From: Caloramator proteoclasticus DSM 10124
GTDB taxonomy: Bacteria > Bacillota > Clostridia > Clostridiales > Caloramatoraceae
Direction: 5' to 3'
Length of the DNA stretch: 64,000 nt
NCBI RefSeq assembly: GCF_900129265.1
Contig: NZ_FQVG01000002.1
Span: 54,769-118,768 of the forward strand
The notes beneath the pieces are model-generated. The model searched no databases and had not been told where the DNA came from. It was given only the letters and a program-made list of their open reading frames with translations. Positions 33,378 to 42,235 of the stretch are shown here, piece after piece (position 1 is the stretch's first letter; each line of letters begins with the position of its first letter). Made by a program: the position numbers and the translations under genes.

Positions 33378-35440
33378 TGTAATGTCACCATCCCTATGGT
33401 TTCTATTTGTATGTCAGTTGGTATTTCATTCATAGATAAAACTTGAACTTGAGGGAATACCATCTCTATCATTCTTCTAAAAGCTGGTCTTATTTTTGGA
33501 TTTACTAAAATCACAGGGATATCATTATTAAATTGATTTAATTCAATGTTATCCTTAATAGAATGATAAATTTGTGTAGTTATATTAGGTTCTAAAGCTG
33601 GATATGATCCCTGTAATGATTTATGAATGTTTTCAGAAATCATATTTTCTAAATTTATATCTAAAGTAATAACACGAATTACTCCTTGTTCATCAATTAA
33701 ATTACGGCATATAGTTCTTGATAATGCGATTCTAACATATTCTGTTAAAAGTTCAGTATCTTTAGTTAAAACTGCATTATCAGCTAATGTTTCTAAAATT
33801 GTAACTAAATCCCTTATTGGTACTAATTCGCGTAATAGGTTTTGAAGAACCTTTTGAAGTTCACCTAAACTCATAAGATTTGGAATTAATTCTTCAACTA
33901 CTGCAGGATAACTTTCCTTTATATTATCAATTAATAATTTTACTTCTTGTCGACCTAATAGTTCGTATGAGTGTTTCTTAATTATTTCACTTAAATGAGT
34001 TACAAGTACAGTTGTAGGATCAATAACTGTAATACCCATAATTTCAGCTTCATCTTTTTTATTATCAGGAATCCATACAGCTGGTAAGCCAAACGCTGGT
34101 TCTATAGTTTTGATACCATCAATAGGTAATCCTTCTCCAGAGGCATCTATTGCAAGAAAATGATTACATAATATTTCACCTTTACCTACTATTGTACCTT
34201 TTATCTTTATTCTATATTCGTTAGTAGCAAGTTGCAGATTATCTCTTATTCTTATTGGTTGAACAATAATTCCAAGTTCAACAGCACACTGACGTCTTAC
34301 CCCTGCAATTCGGTCTAAAAGATCACCGCCTGAAGATATATCAGCAAGAGGAATTAAACCATAACCTATTTCAATTTCAAGTGGTTCTACATTTAACAAA
34401 TGTAGAACATTTTCTGGTTCTCTTGTTGGAGATGCTTGTATTTCAGAAGTTGCTACTTCACTTAATATTTCCTGATTTTTCTTTTCTTTAGATAGAAGAT
34501 ATGCAGAAAAACCAGTTGCTCCAGACATAATTAAAAATGCTGGTGCTGGTAAATTAGGTATCCAGGCCATTAAAAACATTATAAAGCTTGCAATAGCTAA
34601 TACTTTAGGATATGAGGTAAATTGTGTTGAAAGTTCTTTACCTAATGAAACATCACTTGATGTTCTTGTTACTATAATACCTGATGCTGTAGATATAAGT
34701 AATGCTGGAATTTGACTTACAAGTCCATCTCCAACTGTTAAGAGTGCAAAATGTTTCAATGCCTCAAGTGCAGGAAGACCTAAAAATATCATTCCAATTA
34801 TTACTCCACCAATAAGGTTTATTATTGTAATGACAATTCCTGCAATCGCATCTCCTTTTACAAATTTACTAGCACCATCCATTGCACCATAGAAATCAGC
34901 TTCCTGCTGAAGCTTTTTTCTTCTTATTTTAGCTTCTTGTTCAGTTATAATTCCTGCGTTTAAATCAGCATCTATACTCATTTGTTTTCCTGGCATTGCA
35001 TCAAGTGTAAATCTTGCAGATACTTCAGCAACTCTACCTGCTCCGTTAGTAATAACCACAAATTGAATAACAATTATTATAATAAATAAAATAAAACCAA
35101 CAACATAGTTTCCACCAACGACAAAATTACCAAATGCTTCTATTATTTTTCCTGCTTCTCCACGTCCTAATATTAATCTTGTGGATGAAATATTAAGTCC
35201 TAACCTAAATAATGTAGTCACTAACAGAATGGTTGGGAAAGCAGAAAATTCAAGTACATCTGTAGTAAACATAGTTAAAAGAAGAATTATTAATGAAAAG
35301 GTTAAGTTCGCAGCAAGAAGAATATCTAAAACAGTTGGTGGCAATGGAATAATAATCATAAAAATTATAAGAACCACAAGTAATGAAACTATAACATCCA
35401 GATATTTTTTTATAATATTATTATTTTTATTGAAGTCCAT
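33374..35440 (-). CDS. flhA: Flagellar type III export protein FlhA
   Basis: A 688-residue export-gate protein. The N-terminal half has about eight membrane helices with the FHIPEP family segment GVVEVSARFTLDAMPGKQM (variant here GRVAEVSARFTLDAMPGKQM, quoted in part) and DADLNAGIITEQEA. The soluble C-terminal half (about 340-688) forms the nonameric ring that receives cargo, with RIRDNLQLATNEYRIKIKG and the EYVRIALSRTICR region. GAGGGTG precedes the ATG. Length is normal. Confidence 0.97.
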   Translation of the reverse strand: MDFNKNNNIIKKYLDVIVSLLVVLIIFMIIIPLPPTVLDILLAANLTFSLIILLLTMFTTDVLEFSAFPTILLVTTLFRLGLNISSTRLILGRGEAGKIIEAFGNFVVGGNYVVGFILFIIIIVIQFVVITNGAGRVAEVSARFTLDAMPGKQMSIDADLNAGIITEQEAKIRRKKLQQEADFYGAMDGASKFVKGDAIAGIVITIINLIGGVIIGMIFLGLPALEALKHFALLTVGDGLVSQIPALLISTASGIIVTRTSSDVSLGKELSTQFTSYPKVLAIASFIMFLMAWIPNLPAPAFLIMSGATGFSAYLLSKEKKNQEILSEVATSEIQASPTREPENVLHLLNVEPLEIEIGYGLIPLADISSGGDLLDRIAGVRRQCAVELGIIVQPIRIRDNLQLATNEYRIKIKGTIVGKGEILCNHFLAIDASGEGLPIDGIKTIEPAFGLPAVWIPDNKKDEAEIMGITVIDPTTVLVTHLSEIIKKHSYELLGRQEVKLLIDNIKESYPAVVEELIPNLMSLGELQKVLQNLLRELVPIRDLVTILETLADNAVLTKDTELLTEYVRIALSRTICRNLIDEQGVIRVITLDINLENMISENIHKSLQGSYPALEPNITTQIYHSIKDNIELNQFNNDIPVILVNPKIRPAFRRMIEMVFPQVQVLSMNEIPTDIQIETIGMVTLQ

Positions 35441-35455
35441 TATATTTCACCCTCA

Positions 35456-37270
35456 CTATTTCTTTAAGCTATAGATATATGCTATAATCTCAGCAACCAC
35501 TTGGTATAGTTCAATAGGTATCTCATCATTTATTTCACATTTATAATAAAGACTTCTTGCAACCTCTTTGTTTTCTATTATAGGTACATTAGCTTTATTA
35601 GCAACTTCTTTTATTTTTAAGGCTAAAAAGTCACTTCCTTTTGCAATTACTTTAGGTGCACCACTTTGTCCCTTTTCATATTTTAATGCAACAGCAAAGT
35701 GTGTTGGATTTGTTACAACAACTGTTGCCTTTGGAACTTCGTGCATCATTCTTCTCATTGCTATTTCTCTTTGTTTTTGTTTTATTTTAGATTTAATTTG
35801 TGGATTCCCTTCAGTCTGCTTCATTTCTTCCTTTATTTCTTCTTTAGACATTCTTAATTCTTTTTTTAGCTGACGTTTTTGTATTACAAAATCAATTATT
35901 CCAAGTATAAATAATATAAAAACAAGCCTAATTAATTGACCATTTATTATTTTTGATGTAAAAGGAATAATACCCTCTGGATTTAAATCAGATATTTTTA
36001 ATATATCAAATATCACAGAAGAAACATATTTGTAAGAATAATAGGCAATAACTGATATTTTTGCAATTGATTTAAATAGTTCTATAAATGAGCGTTTTGA
36101 AAAAAATCTTTTAAAACCATTAATCGGGTTTAACTTAGATAGCTGTGGTTTTAATCCTTCCTTCGAGATAATAAGTCCAATTTGAGCAATGTTAGATATA
36201 ATACCTAATATCATAACCGTAAAAACAATTGGCATAGAAGCAATAAGCCCATTTTTTATCATAAATAAAACTATAGACATTATGGATTTATAGGTTAGTT
36301 CATTTTTGTTAATTAGACTAAAACTTTGATTTATAAATGCTCTGCCATATTCAAAATAAAAATCAGATAATATTATTAAAATTACTGTTGCTCCCATTAA
36401 GATAATAGATGAAGTTAAGTCTATACTCTTTGCAACCTGCCCTTTTTCTCTTGCTTCCTTTAGTTTTTTAGGTGTAGGTTCTTCTGTTTTATCATCTGTA
36501 GCTAAAACAATTACAGGGAACAAACTAAAAAATTTTAAAAAATCGCCATTTAATCCTTCAAATAATTTTATATACATATGAATTAGGCCTCCAAGAATTG
36601 TAGAAATTGATAAAAGGCCTACAATAACCTTGATTGGCATACCTAAAATAAATACATTTATTTGTGGTACTGCACGTGCAATAAGTCCCATTGTAAATTC
36701 AGTTATAAATAAAACTAATACAATAGGTGCAGCAAGTTTCACTCCTAAATAAAAACTTTTACTAAAAAAATAAATAAAGGATATAAAAATTTTTTCATTA
36801 TTTAAGAAAAAACCTAACGGTATGACTTCAAAACTTTTAATAATTGCCGATAATATAATATGGTGAAAATTAAGTGTAACAAATATAGCTAAAGATAACC
36901 AATAAAAAAATCTCTCGATGTTAGTTGATGTACTATTAGTGTTTGGATCATAATATTGAGACATTGTAAATCCAATAGAAAAATCAATAAATTGCCCCGA
37001 TATTCTGATAGCATTAAATACAAATAATGCTATATAACCTATAAAAAGTCCAATTATTATTTCATTTAATATTAGTATAAATAAATCAAAGTTGCTATTT
37101 ATACTAATATTAAATGGCAAATTATAAATTGATGCTATTAAACTCGATAAAATTAATGACATACCAAGTTTAACTATATTTGGTATACTTCTTACTGAAA
37201 AGAATGGAGCTACAATCATCATTGCTGTTATTCTAATAATAATTAAAAAGTAAATAATAAAATTTTGCAT
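35456..37270 (-). CDS. Fused FliR-FlhB export protein
   Basis: One 604-residue chain joining two export-gate proteins. Residues 1 to about 256 are FliR (several membrane helices, IGFTMSQYYDPN and the FLGMPIKVIVGLL-like region at 208-220). FlhB begins at about 258 with DDKTEEPTPKKLKEAREKGQ, has four helices, and ends with the cytoplasmic domain carrying the self-cleavage site NPTH (521-524), which switches export from hook to filament proteins. The frame is continuous with no stop or start at the join. Such fusions are known in Clostridium, where FliR and FlhB meet in the assembled gate. Confidence 0.95.
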   Translation of the reverse strand: MQNFIIYFLIIIRITAMMIVAPFFSVRSIPNIVKLGMSLILSSLIASIYNLPFNISINSNFDLFILILNEIIIGLFIGYIALFVFNAIRISGQFIDFSIGFTMSQYYDPNTNSTSTNIERFFYWLSLAIFVTLNFHHIILSAIIKSFEVIPLGFFLNNEKIFISFIYFFSKSFYLGVKLAAPIVLVLFITEFTMGLIARAVPQINVFILGMPIKVIVGLLSISTILGGLIHMYIKLFEGLNGDFLKFFSLFPVIVLATDDKTEEPTPKKLKEAREKGQVAKSIDLTSSIILMGATVILIILSDFYFEYGRAFINQSFSLINKNELTYKSIMSIVLFMIKNGLIASMPIVFTVMILGIISNIAQIGLIISKEGLKPQLSKLNPINGFKRFFSKRSFIELFKSIAKISVIAYYSYKYVSSVIFDILKISDLNPEGIIPFTSKIINGQLIRLVFILFILGIIDFVIQKRQLKKELRMSKEEIKEEMKQTEGNPQIKSKIKQKQREIAMRRMMHEVPKATVVVTNPTHFAVALKYEKGQSGAPKVIAKGSDFLALKIKEVANKANVPIIENKEVARSLYYKCEINDEIPIELYQVVAEIIAYIYSLKK

Positions 37271-37274
37271 TATA

Positions 37275-37544
37275 TCACCTAATTATATATAACATACTAT
37301 TTATCATAGTTTCTATAAAATTTACTAAAGTATTCAACATCCAGGGCCCAAGTAATAGTAATACAAATATAATAGCTAACATTTTAGGTACAAATGTTAA
37401 TGTTTGTTCTTGTATTTGAGTAACTGCTTGGAAAATACTAATTATAAGTCCTATAATCATAGAAACTAATAAAATTGGTGCAGCTACCTTTAATGCGGTA
37501 AAAATAGCTTCTTTTCCTATATATTGAATAAAATTTTCACTCAT
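37275..37544 (-). CDS. fliQ: Flagellar export protein FliQ
   Basis: An 89-residue two-helix membrane protein of the FliPQR gate. Helices at about 15-40 (ALKVAAPILLVSMIIGLIIS) and 52-78, and the linker FQAVTQIQEQTLTFVPK, are diagnostic. AGGTGATTTT precedes the ATG. It lies between fliP and the fliR-flhB fusion, the usual order. Confidence 0.95.
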   Translation of the reverse strand: MSENFIQYIGKEAIFTALKVAAPILLVSMIIGLIISIFQAVTQIQEQTLTFVPKMLAIIFVLLLLGPWMLNTLVNFIETMINSMLYIIR

Positions 37545-37552
37545 AAAATCAC

Positions 37553-38311
37553 CTACATAAAGCTTTCGATTAATGTTTTAACGACTAAATGCCATCCGTC
37601 TGCTAATACAAATAGTAGTATTTTAAACGGAAGCGAAATTGAAACAGGAGGTAACATAAACATACCCATTGACATAAGAACACTTGCCACTACCATATCT
37701 ATAACAATAAAAGGAACATAGATTAAAAATCCCATCTGAAAAGCAGTTTTTAATTCACTTATAACATAGGCTGGTATTAAAATGTTAAAAGGTACATCAT
37801 ATTTATTAGAAGGCTTTTGTAGCCCACTGTATTTATAGAATAGTGCTAAATCTTTTTCTCTTGTTTGTTTCAACATAAAATCCTTCAGTGGTTTACTGCC
37901 TATATCTATTGCTTCACTTTGAGTTATTTTACCTTCAACATATGGTTTTATAGCGTCATTGTTTATTTTGGTATATACTGGTGACATAATAAAAAAAGTC
38001 ATAAATAGTGCCAAGCCTATAAGAACCTGTGTTGGAGGTGATTGCTGTGTTGAAAGTGCATTACGTAAAAAACCAAATACAACAATTATTCTTGTAAAAG
38101 ATGTCATTAAAAGTATTATTGAAGGAATAAAACTTAAACTCGTTAAAAGGATTAATAATTTTATATTATCAACATAATCTTTTGGATTTGTTGCATTATC
38201 TACAGATATATTTACTTTTGGAACAGTTAAATTGACTGGTTGAGCATAGACAATACCTGAAAATAAAAAAATAGTTAATATTAAGAATATAACTTTTACT
38301 TTCCTTTTCAT
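37553..38311 (-). CDS. fliP: Flagellar export protein FliP
   Basis: A 252-residue gate protein with a cleavable signal peptide (MKRKVKVIFLILTIFLFSG, cleavage near YAQP) and four membrane helices. Signatures are LTSLSFIPSIILLMTSFTRI, VVFGFLRNALSTQQSPPTQV and, near the C-terminus, MFMLPPVSISLPFKILLFV with ADGW. The start overlaps the fliO stop by 4 bases. It forms the FliP5Q4R1 core complex with its neighbours. Confidence 0.96.
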   Translation of the reverse strand: MKRKVKVIFLILTIFLFSGIVYAQPVNLTVPKVNISVDNATNPKDYVDNIKLLILLTSLSFIPSIILLMTSFTRIIVVFGFLRNALSTQQSPPTQVLIGLALFMTFFIMSPVYTKINNDAIKPYVEGKITQSEAIDIGSKPLKDFMLKQTREKDLALFYKYSGLQKPSNKYDVPFNILIPAYVISELKTAFQMGFLIYVPFIVIDMVVASVLMSMGMFMLPPVSISLPFKILLFVLADGWHLVVKTLIESFM

Positions 38312-38634
38312 TCTTTATCTTCCCTCTTTAAATTTAAGTTGTATTTCATAAAATTCAATAAATTAAATCCCCTATCTTCTTCATTTAATTCTAATGGATT
38401 TTCTATTTCAAATAGAATTTTAGATTCATTGTTGTTTGTAGACATAACATATGTTTTGTCAATTATTTTAATTAATAATATATAACTATTTGGAGCTATT
38501 TGAACTCTATCTATTACCTTAATATGTTTTGATTTATATTGATAATTATTTAATATTTTGGTTGTTAAAACAATTAAAAAAAGAATAAAGGGGAGTATTA
38601 ATAGTATTTTAAAGGCATAAATTATATAATTCAT
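38308..38634 (-). CDS. fliO: Flagellar biosynthesis protein FliO-like
   Basis: A 108-residue protein with one N-terminal membrane helix (IIYAFKILLILPFILFLIVL) and a small cytosolic domain, IKVIDRVQIAPNSYILLIKI, matching FliO/FliZ. FliO assists FliP assembly. ATG 38634 lies 6 bases after AGGTGA; a GTG at 38643 is inside that site. Sequence conservation in this family is low, so position between fliL and fliP adds weight. Confidence 0.8.
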   Translation of the reverse strand: MNYIIYAFKILLILPFILFLIVLTTKILNNYQYKSKHIKVIDRVQIAPNSYILLIKIIDKTYVMSTNNNESKILFEIENPLELNEEDRGFNLLNFMKYNLNLKREDKE

Positions 38635-38643
38635 ATCATTCAC

Positions 38644-39090
38644 CTACTGAATTATTATATCTTGAATATATATATTTATTATTTCTCCATTAGTCAAGTT
38701 GCTATTAATAGCTTTTATTAATTCTTTTTTAATATTATCTATGTTGTTAGAATTGAAGTCTGCAGTTTTCTTTTTTCTTAGTATCTCTATAATAACATCT
38801 CTTATTGCAGGTACTTTATTTGGTAATTCTTTATCAAGTTTTTTGTTTTTCTTATCATATGCTAATGATATAGTTATTCTTATATACGTTTTATCTTCAT
38901 CTGATAAATTTACAACAAATTCCTTTAAGTCCATTATTTTTTCTTCAACCTTTATGTTAGTTTGAGTAGATGAGTTTGTTTTGTCCTTAAAGAATATAAA
39001 ATAACCAAGGACAATTCCAAGTCCTATAACTAATATTAACGTAATAACTACTAATAAAACTAATAATTTATTTCCCTTTTGTTCACTCAT
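38644..39090 (-). CDS. fliL: Flagellar basal body-associated protein FliL
   Basis: A 148-residue bitopic protein: an N-terminal helix (LLVLLVVITLILVIGLGIVL) and a periplasmic-type domain with MDLKEFVVNLSDEDKTYIRI and an alternating-residue LAYDKKNKKLDKELP segment. FliL surrounds the stator and supports motor torque. It follows motB by 2 bases. GGAG lies 9 bases before the ATG. Confidence 0.9.
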   Translation of the reverse strand: MSEQKGNKLLVLLVVITLILVIGLGIVLGYFIFFKDKTNSSTQTNIKVEEKIMDLKEFVVNLSDEDKTYIRITISLAYDKKNKKLDKELPNKVPAIRDVIIEILRKKKTADFNSNNIDNIKKELIKAINSNLTNGEIINIYIQDIIIQ

Positions 39091-39092
39091 TT

Positions 39093-39827
39093 TTACTTGC
39101 TCCCCTTATCCTTTGTTAGAATTAATATATTTACTCTTCTATTTTTTTTCCTTCCTTCAGGTGTATCGTTAGAAGCTATTGGTCTAAATTCTCCACACCC
39201 TACAGATTGAATTTTTTTAGGATCTATTCCCTTCGATTCAACTAAAAAACGTGTAACTTTAACTGCTCTATCTGCTGACAGTTCCCAGTTTGATTTATAG
39301 TAACCTGTGTTTATAGGAACATTATCAGTATGACCCTCTACAATTATTTCGTTTGTATATTTTTTTAGTATATCTGCTATTTTTGATAAGGTCTGAATAC
39401 TTTCTTCCTTCAATACAGCTTTACCTGGATCAAAAAGTATTTTTTCTTGAAGTTCAATAATTACTCCCCTTACATCTTCCTTTATTGTTATTTTAGTTTG
39501 AAGATTATTTTGTTCAATTTCTTTTGATATTGAATTAAATAACTTTGTTGTCTCACTACTTTCAAGTTCAGATTTGTTTTTAATTCCATCTCCAGGATTT
39601 TGATTTATTGGGACTGGGCCTAAATTTCCACCATTATTAATTACACCTGTTTTTCCACCAAGTGCTTTAGCTAATGACCAGGATATTTCCTTAAATTTAA
39701 TTGCATCTATTGTAGAGAAGGAATATAGAAGAACGAAGAAGGTTAGAAGCAAAGTCATAAGGTCGGCATATGTTGTTAGCCATTCACCTCCTCCCCCAGA
39801 TTCTTGTTTCTTTTTTCTTCTACTCAT
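39093..39827 (-). CDS. motB: Flagellar motor stator protein MotB
   Basis: A 244-residue stator subunit. The N-terminal EWLTTYADLMTLLLTFFVLL holds the proton/sodium-binding Asp in its membrane helix. The C-terminal OmpA-like domain (about 120-240) binds peptidoglycan and shows IIVEGHTDNVPIN, NWELSADRAVKV and GCGEFRPIASNDTPEGRKKN RR-type residues. It overlaps motA by 8 bases. The Tyr in TYADLM is a residue common in proton-driven Gram-positive MotB, but the coupling ion cannot be decided. Confidence 0.94.
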   Translation of the reverse strand: MSRRKKKQESGGGGEWLTTYADLMTLLLTFFVLLYSFSTIDAIKFKEISWSLAKALGGKTGVINNGGNLGPVPINQNPGDGIKNKSELESSETTKLFNSISKEIEQNNLQTKITIKEDVRGVIIELQEKILFDPGKAVLKEESIQTLSKIADILKKYTNEIIVEGHTDNVPINTGYYKSNWELSADRAVKVTRFLVESKGIDPKKIQSVGCGEFRPIASNDTPEGRKKNRRVNILILTKDKGSK

Positions 39828-40629
39828 TTTCAGTCACCGCATTTCCTTGTATTATATTTTCTTGATATCTTTTTCTCTCAGTTGGTGAAAGATATGTTTT
39901 TAACTTATCCTCCAATATTCTTGGATTTACACCTGACTGAATTGTTAAAATGCCTTCAAGCATCATTTCACGTCTATTTGATTCTATTTCACTTTTTAGT
40001 TCTAACTTAGTAGCTAATGGTGTAAAAACAAGGTTAGCCAAAACTGCACCATAAAACGATGTAATAAGTGATACCGCCATCGCAGGTCCAAGCTTTGATT
40101 GATCTTGAAGTTGAGACAACATTTGTATAAGCCCAATCAGGGTACCAATCATACCAAAGGCTGGTGCTAAGCTTGCCCAAGCTTTTAATACAGCAATACC
40201 GCTTTGATGCCTTTTTTCCATTTCTCCTATTTCTAACTCAAGAATGTCTTTAATAGTTTCAGGTTCAAGTCCATCAACTACCATTTGAATTCCTTGTTTT
40301 AAAAAGCCATCTTCAATTTTAGATATTTCATCTTCTAATGATAATAAACCATTTCTTCTTGCTTTTTTGGAAAGCTCTACGAATGTTAATATTAATTCGT
40401 CTGCTGGTGTATGTTTATCTATAAAGGCATTTTTTAATACTGCAGGTAATCTTTTTACAGTATCAAAGGGAAAGGATATAATAACTGCAAAAAGAGAACC
40501 AAAAACTGTTATAAAAAGAGAAGGTGCATCCCAAAACGTTTTTAAACTTCCGCCCATAAGCATACCAAATATAACGGCAGCAGTTCCTAAAAGTAGACCT
40601 GCAGCAGTTGAAAAATCATTCTTTTTCAT
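39820..40629 (-). CDS. motA: Flagellar motor stator protein MotA
   Basis: A 269-residue four-helix stator protein. The first helices include AAGLLLGTAAVIFGMLMGGS; ALASLAPAFGMIGTLIGLIQ (here AWASLAPAFGMIGTLIGLIQ, helix 3) and MAVSLITSFYGAVLANLVF (helix 4) are the MotA signatures. The cytoplasmic loop carries charged residues that contact FliG (KKARRNGLLSLEDE). AGGAGG-like CCGGAGG precedes the ATG. motA-motB are within the flagellar operon, unlike in Bacillus. Confidence 0.94.
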   Translation of the reverse strand: MKKNDFSTAAGLLLGTAAVIFGMLMGGSLKTFWDAPSLFITVFGSLFAVIISFPFDTVKRLPAVLKNAFIDKHTPADELILTFVELSKKARRNGLLSLEDEISKIEDGFLKQGIQMVVDGLEPETIKDILELEIGEMEKRHQSGIAVLKAWASLAPAFGMIGTLIGLIQMLSQLQDQSKLGPAMAVSLITSFYGAVLANLVFTPLATKLELKSEIESNRREMMLEGILTIQSGVNPRILEDKLKTYLSPTERKRYQENIIQGNAVTENE

Positions 40630-40829
40630 TTTATTACCTCCGGTCTTGTTGACATATACGCTATCTTAAATTGAATGATTCTTTGAATTATAGTTTGAGG
40701 ATCTTCAATAACTACATATTTCTTATTTGTTGTAGTTGTAATTACTGTATCAGGAGTAACTTCAATTTTTTCAATTAGATCACAGTTTAAATAAAATTCT
40801 TTATTGTTTAAACCTGTTAACTTGATCAT
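40626..40829 (-). CDS. flbD: FlbD/SwrD-like small flagellar protein
   Basis: A 67-residue protein, IKLTGLNNKEFYLNCDLIEK at the N-terminus and VIEDPQTIIQRIIQFK at the C-terminus, matching the FlbD (SwrD) family, always found next to the hook and mot genes. In B. subtilis SwrD raises stator torque. It overlaps motA by 4 bases and follows flgE by 13. GAGGTATAAGG gives the ATG. Confidence 0.9.
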   Translation of the reverse strand: MIKLTGLNNKEFYLNCDLIEKIEVTPDTVITTTTNKKYVVIEDPQTIIQRIIQFKIAYMSTRPEVIK

Positions 40830-40842
40830 ACCTTATACCTCA

Positions 40843-41775
40843 TTATCTCTTTAGGTTTAATAGTTCTTGAAGTAATTCATCAGAAGTAGTAATGGTTCTT
40901 GAGTTAGCCTGAAATGCTCTACTTGTTACAATCATTTCAGTAAATTGTTCTGCTAAATCAACATTAGACATTTCAAGCAGACCCTGTTGAACTTTACCAT
41001 AACCCGATGATTTTGGTAATCCAATTTTTGCATCTCCTGAGTTTGCTGATACACTGTAGGTATTACCACCCATTTTCATTAAACCTGCAGGGTTTTGAAA
41101 TGTAGCAAGTGTTACTTTTCCTATTGTAATAGTTTTGTCTCCATAGATTCCCTTTATTGTACCATCTTCTGATATAGAAAAGCTTGTCAATTTAATAGGT
41201 TGTTCTGAACCTCCTATTGTAGCTTCTAATGGGATATAAATATCTTTTAATTGATCAAGAGTTGTATCTGCTGTTATTTCTTCAGGTTCTAATGATTCTT
41301 CTCCAGGAGTAAAATCTGGAGTTCCTTCTAATTTTCCTTCATTTAGTTGTATACTTGTATTTAGAACACCTCTAACATGTAAGCCTTCTGATGTAACTAA
41401 TGCTCCATTTTTATCAATGGTAAAGGAACCATCTCTCGTATATCTCGTTTCCAATCCATCACTTACAATAAAGAAACCATTACCTTCAATTGCTAAATCT
41501 GTTGCTCTTCCAGTAGGTTGAAGAGCACCTTGATTCATATTTGTATCAATACTTGCAATTGTTGTTCCTATACCTACTTGTTTTGCATTAGAACCACCAA
41601 AATTATTAGTTGGTTCATTTGCACCTTGAAGGGTTTGACTAAGCATATCTTTAAATGTCACTCTACCAGCTTTAAACGCTATAGTATTAACATTTGCAAT
41701 ATTATTACCAATAACATCCATTTTGATTTGATTAGACTTCATTCCACTTACCCCTGCAGATAATGATCTTAGCAT
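40843..41775 (-). CDS. flgE: Flagellar hook protein FlgE
   Basis: A 310-residue hook protein. LRSLSAGVSGMKSNQIKMDV and IGNNIANVNTIAFKAGRVTF form the N-terminal axial motif. TDLAIEGNGFFIV and TRYTRDGSFTIDKNG follow, and the end has MSNVDLAEQFTEMIVTSRAF. It is longer than its rod paralogues in the window (246 and 250) owing to a domain at about 140-225, but short compared with enteric FlgE. Its position directly after flgD identifies it as hook protein. GGAGGAG precedes the ATG. Confidence 0.92.
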   Translation of the reverse strand: MLRSLSAGVSGMKSNQIKMDVIGNNIANVNTIAFKAGRVTFKDMLSQTLQGANEPTNNFGGSNAKQVGIGTTIASIDTNMNQGALQPTGRATDLAIEGNGFFIVSDGLETRYTRDGSFTIDKNGALVTSEGLHVRGVLNTSIQLNEGKLEGTPDFTPGEESLEPEEITADTTLDQLKDIYIPLEATIGGSEQPIKLTSFSISEDGTIKGIYGDKTITIGKVTLATFQNPAGLMKMGGNTYSVSANSGDAKIGLPKSSGYGKVQQGLLEMSNVDLAEQFTEMIVTSRAFQANSRTITTSDELLQELLNLKR

Positions 41776-41786
41776 TTTATCTCCTC

Positions 41787-42221
41787 CTATTTATTTAAAT
41801 TTTCGTCTTTTGTACTATCTTCTTTTAAAAATGAGTTTATACTAATTACATCATCAAGATTATATTGATATCCATCAGAAATTAAGTATACATTATTTCC
41901 AATTACTTTTGTTGATTCAATAAATACTTTTTTGATTATATTGTTTTCGATAACCTCTACTTCCTTTCCGATCATATTTATTGCTTGACTAAATCTTTGT
42001 GATGCATATAGTTTTTCCATAGTGGAATTAAGATTTTGCATTTGTTCTAAAGCTGAAAATTGTGCCATTTGTGCTACATATTCTGTATTATCTTTAGCAT
42101 TTAAAGGGTCTTGATTTGACAATTGTACAGTTAAAATTTTTAAAAAAGCATTCTTATCTAATATTGAGTTTTTATTTCTTATGTTAAGGTTAGAATCATT
42201 TAAAATTTTATTGATTTCCAT
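41787..42221 (-). CDS. flgD: Hook cap/scaffold protein FlgD
   Basis: A 144-residue protein with the FlgD core LDKNAFLKILTVQLSNQDPL followed by AQMAQFSALEQMQNLN, the conserved N-terminal part that caps the growing hook. The C-terminal Tudor/Fn3-like part seen in enteric FlgD is absent, as in Bacillus-type short FlgD. AAGGTGG precedes the ATG. It is between fliK and flgE, as expected. Confidence 0.92.
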   Translation of the reverse strand: MEINKILNDSNLNIRNKNSILDKNAFLKILTVQLSNQDPLNAKDNTEYVAQMAQFSALEQMQNLNSTMEKLYASQRFSQAINMIGKEVEVIENNIIKKVFIESTKVIGNNVYLISDGYQYNLDDVISINSFLKEDSTKDENLNK

Positions 42222-42235
42222 ATTACACCACCTTT

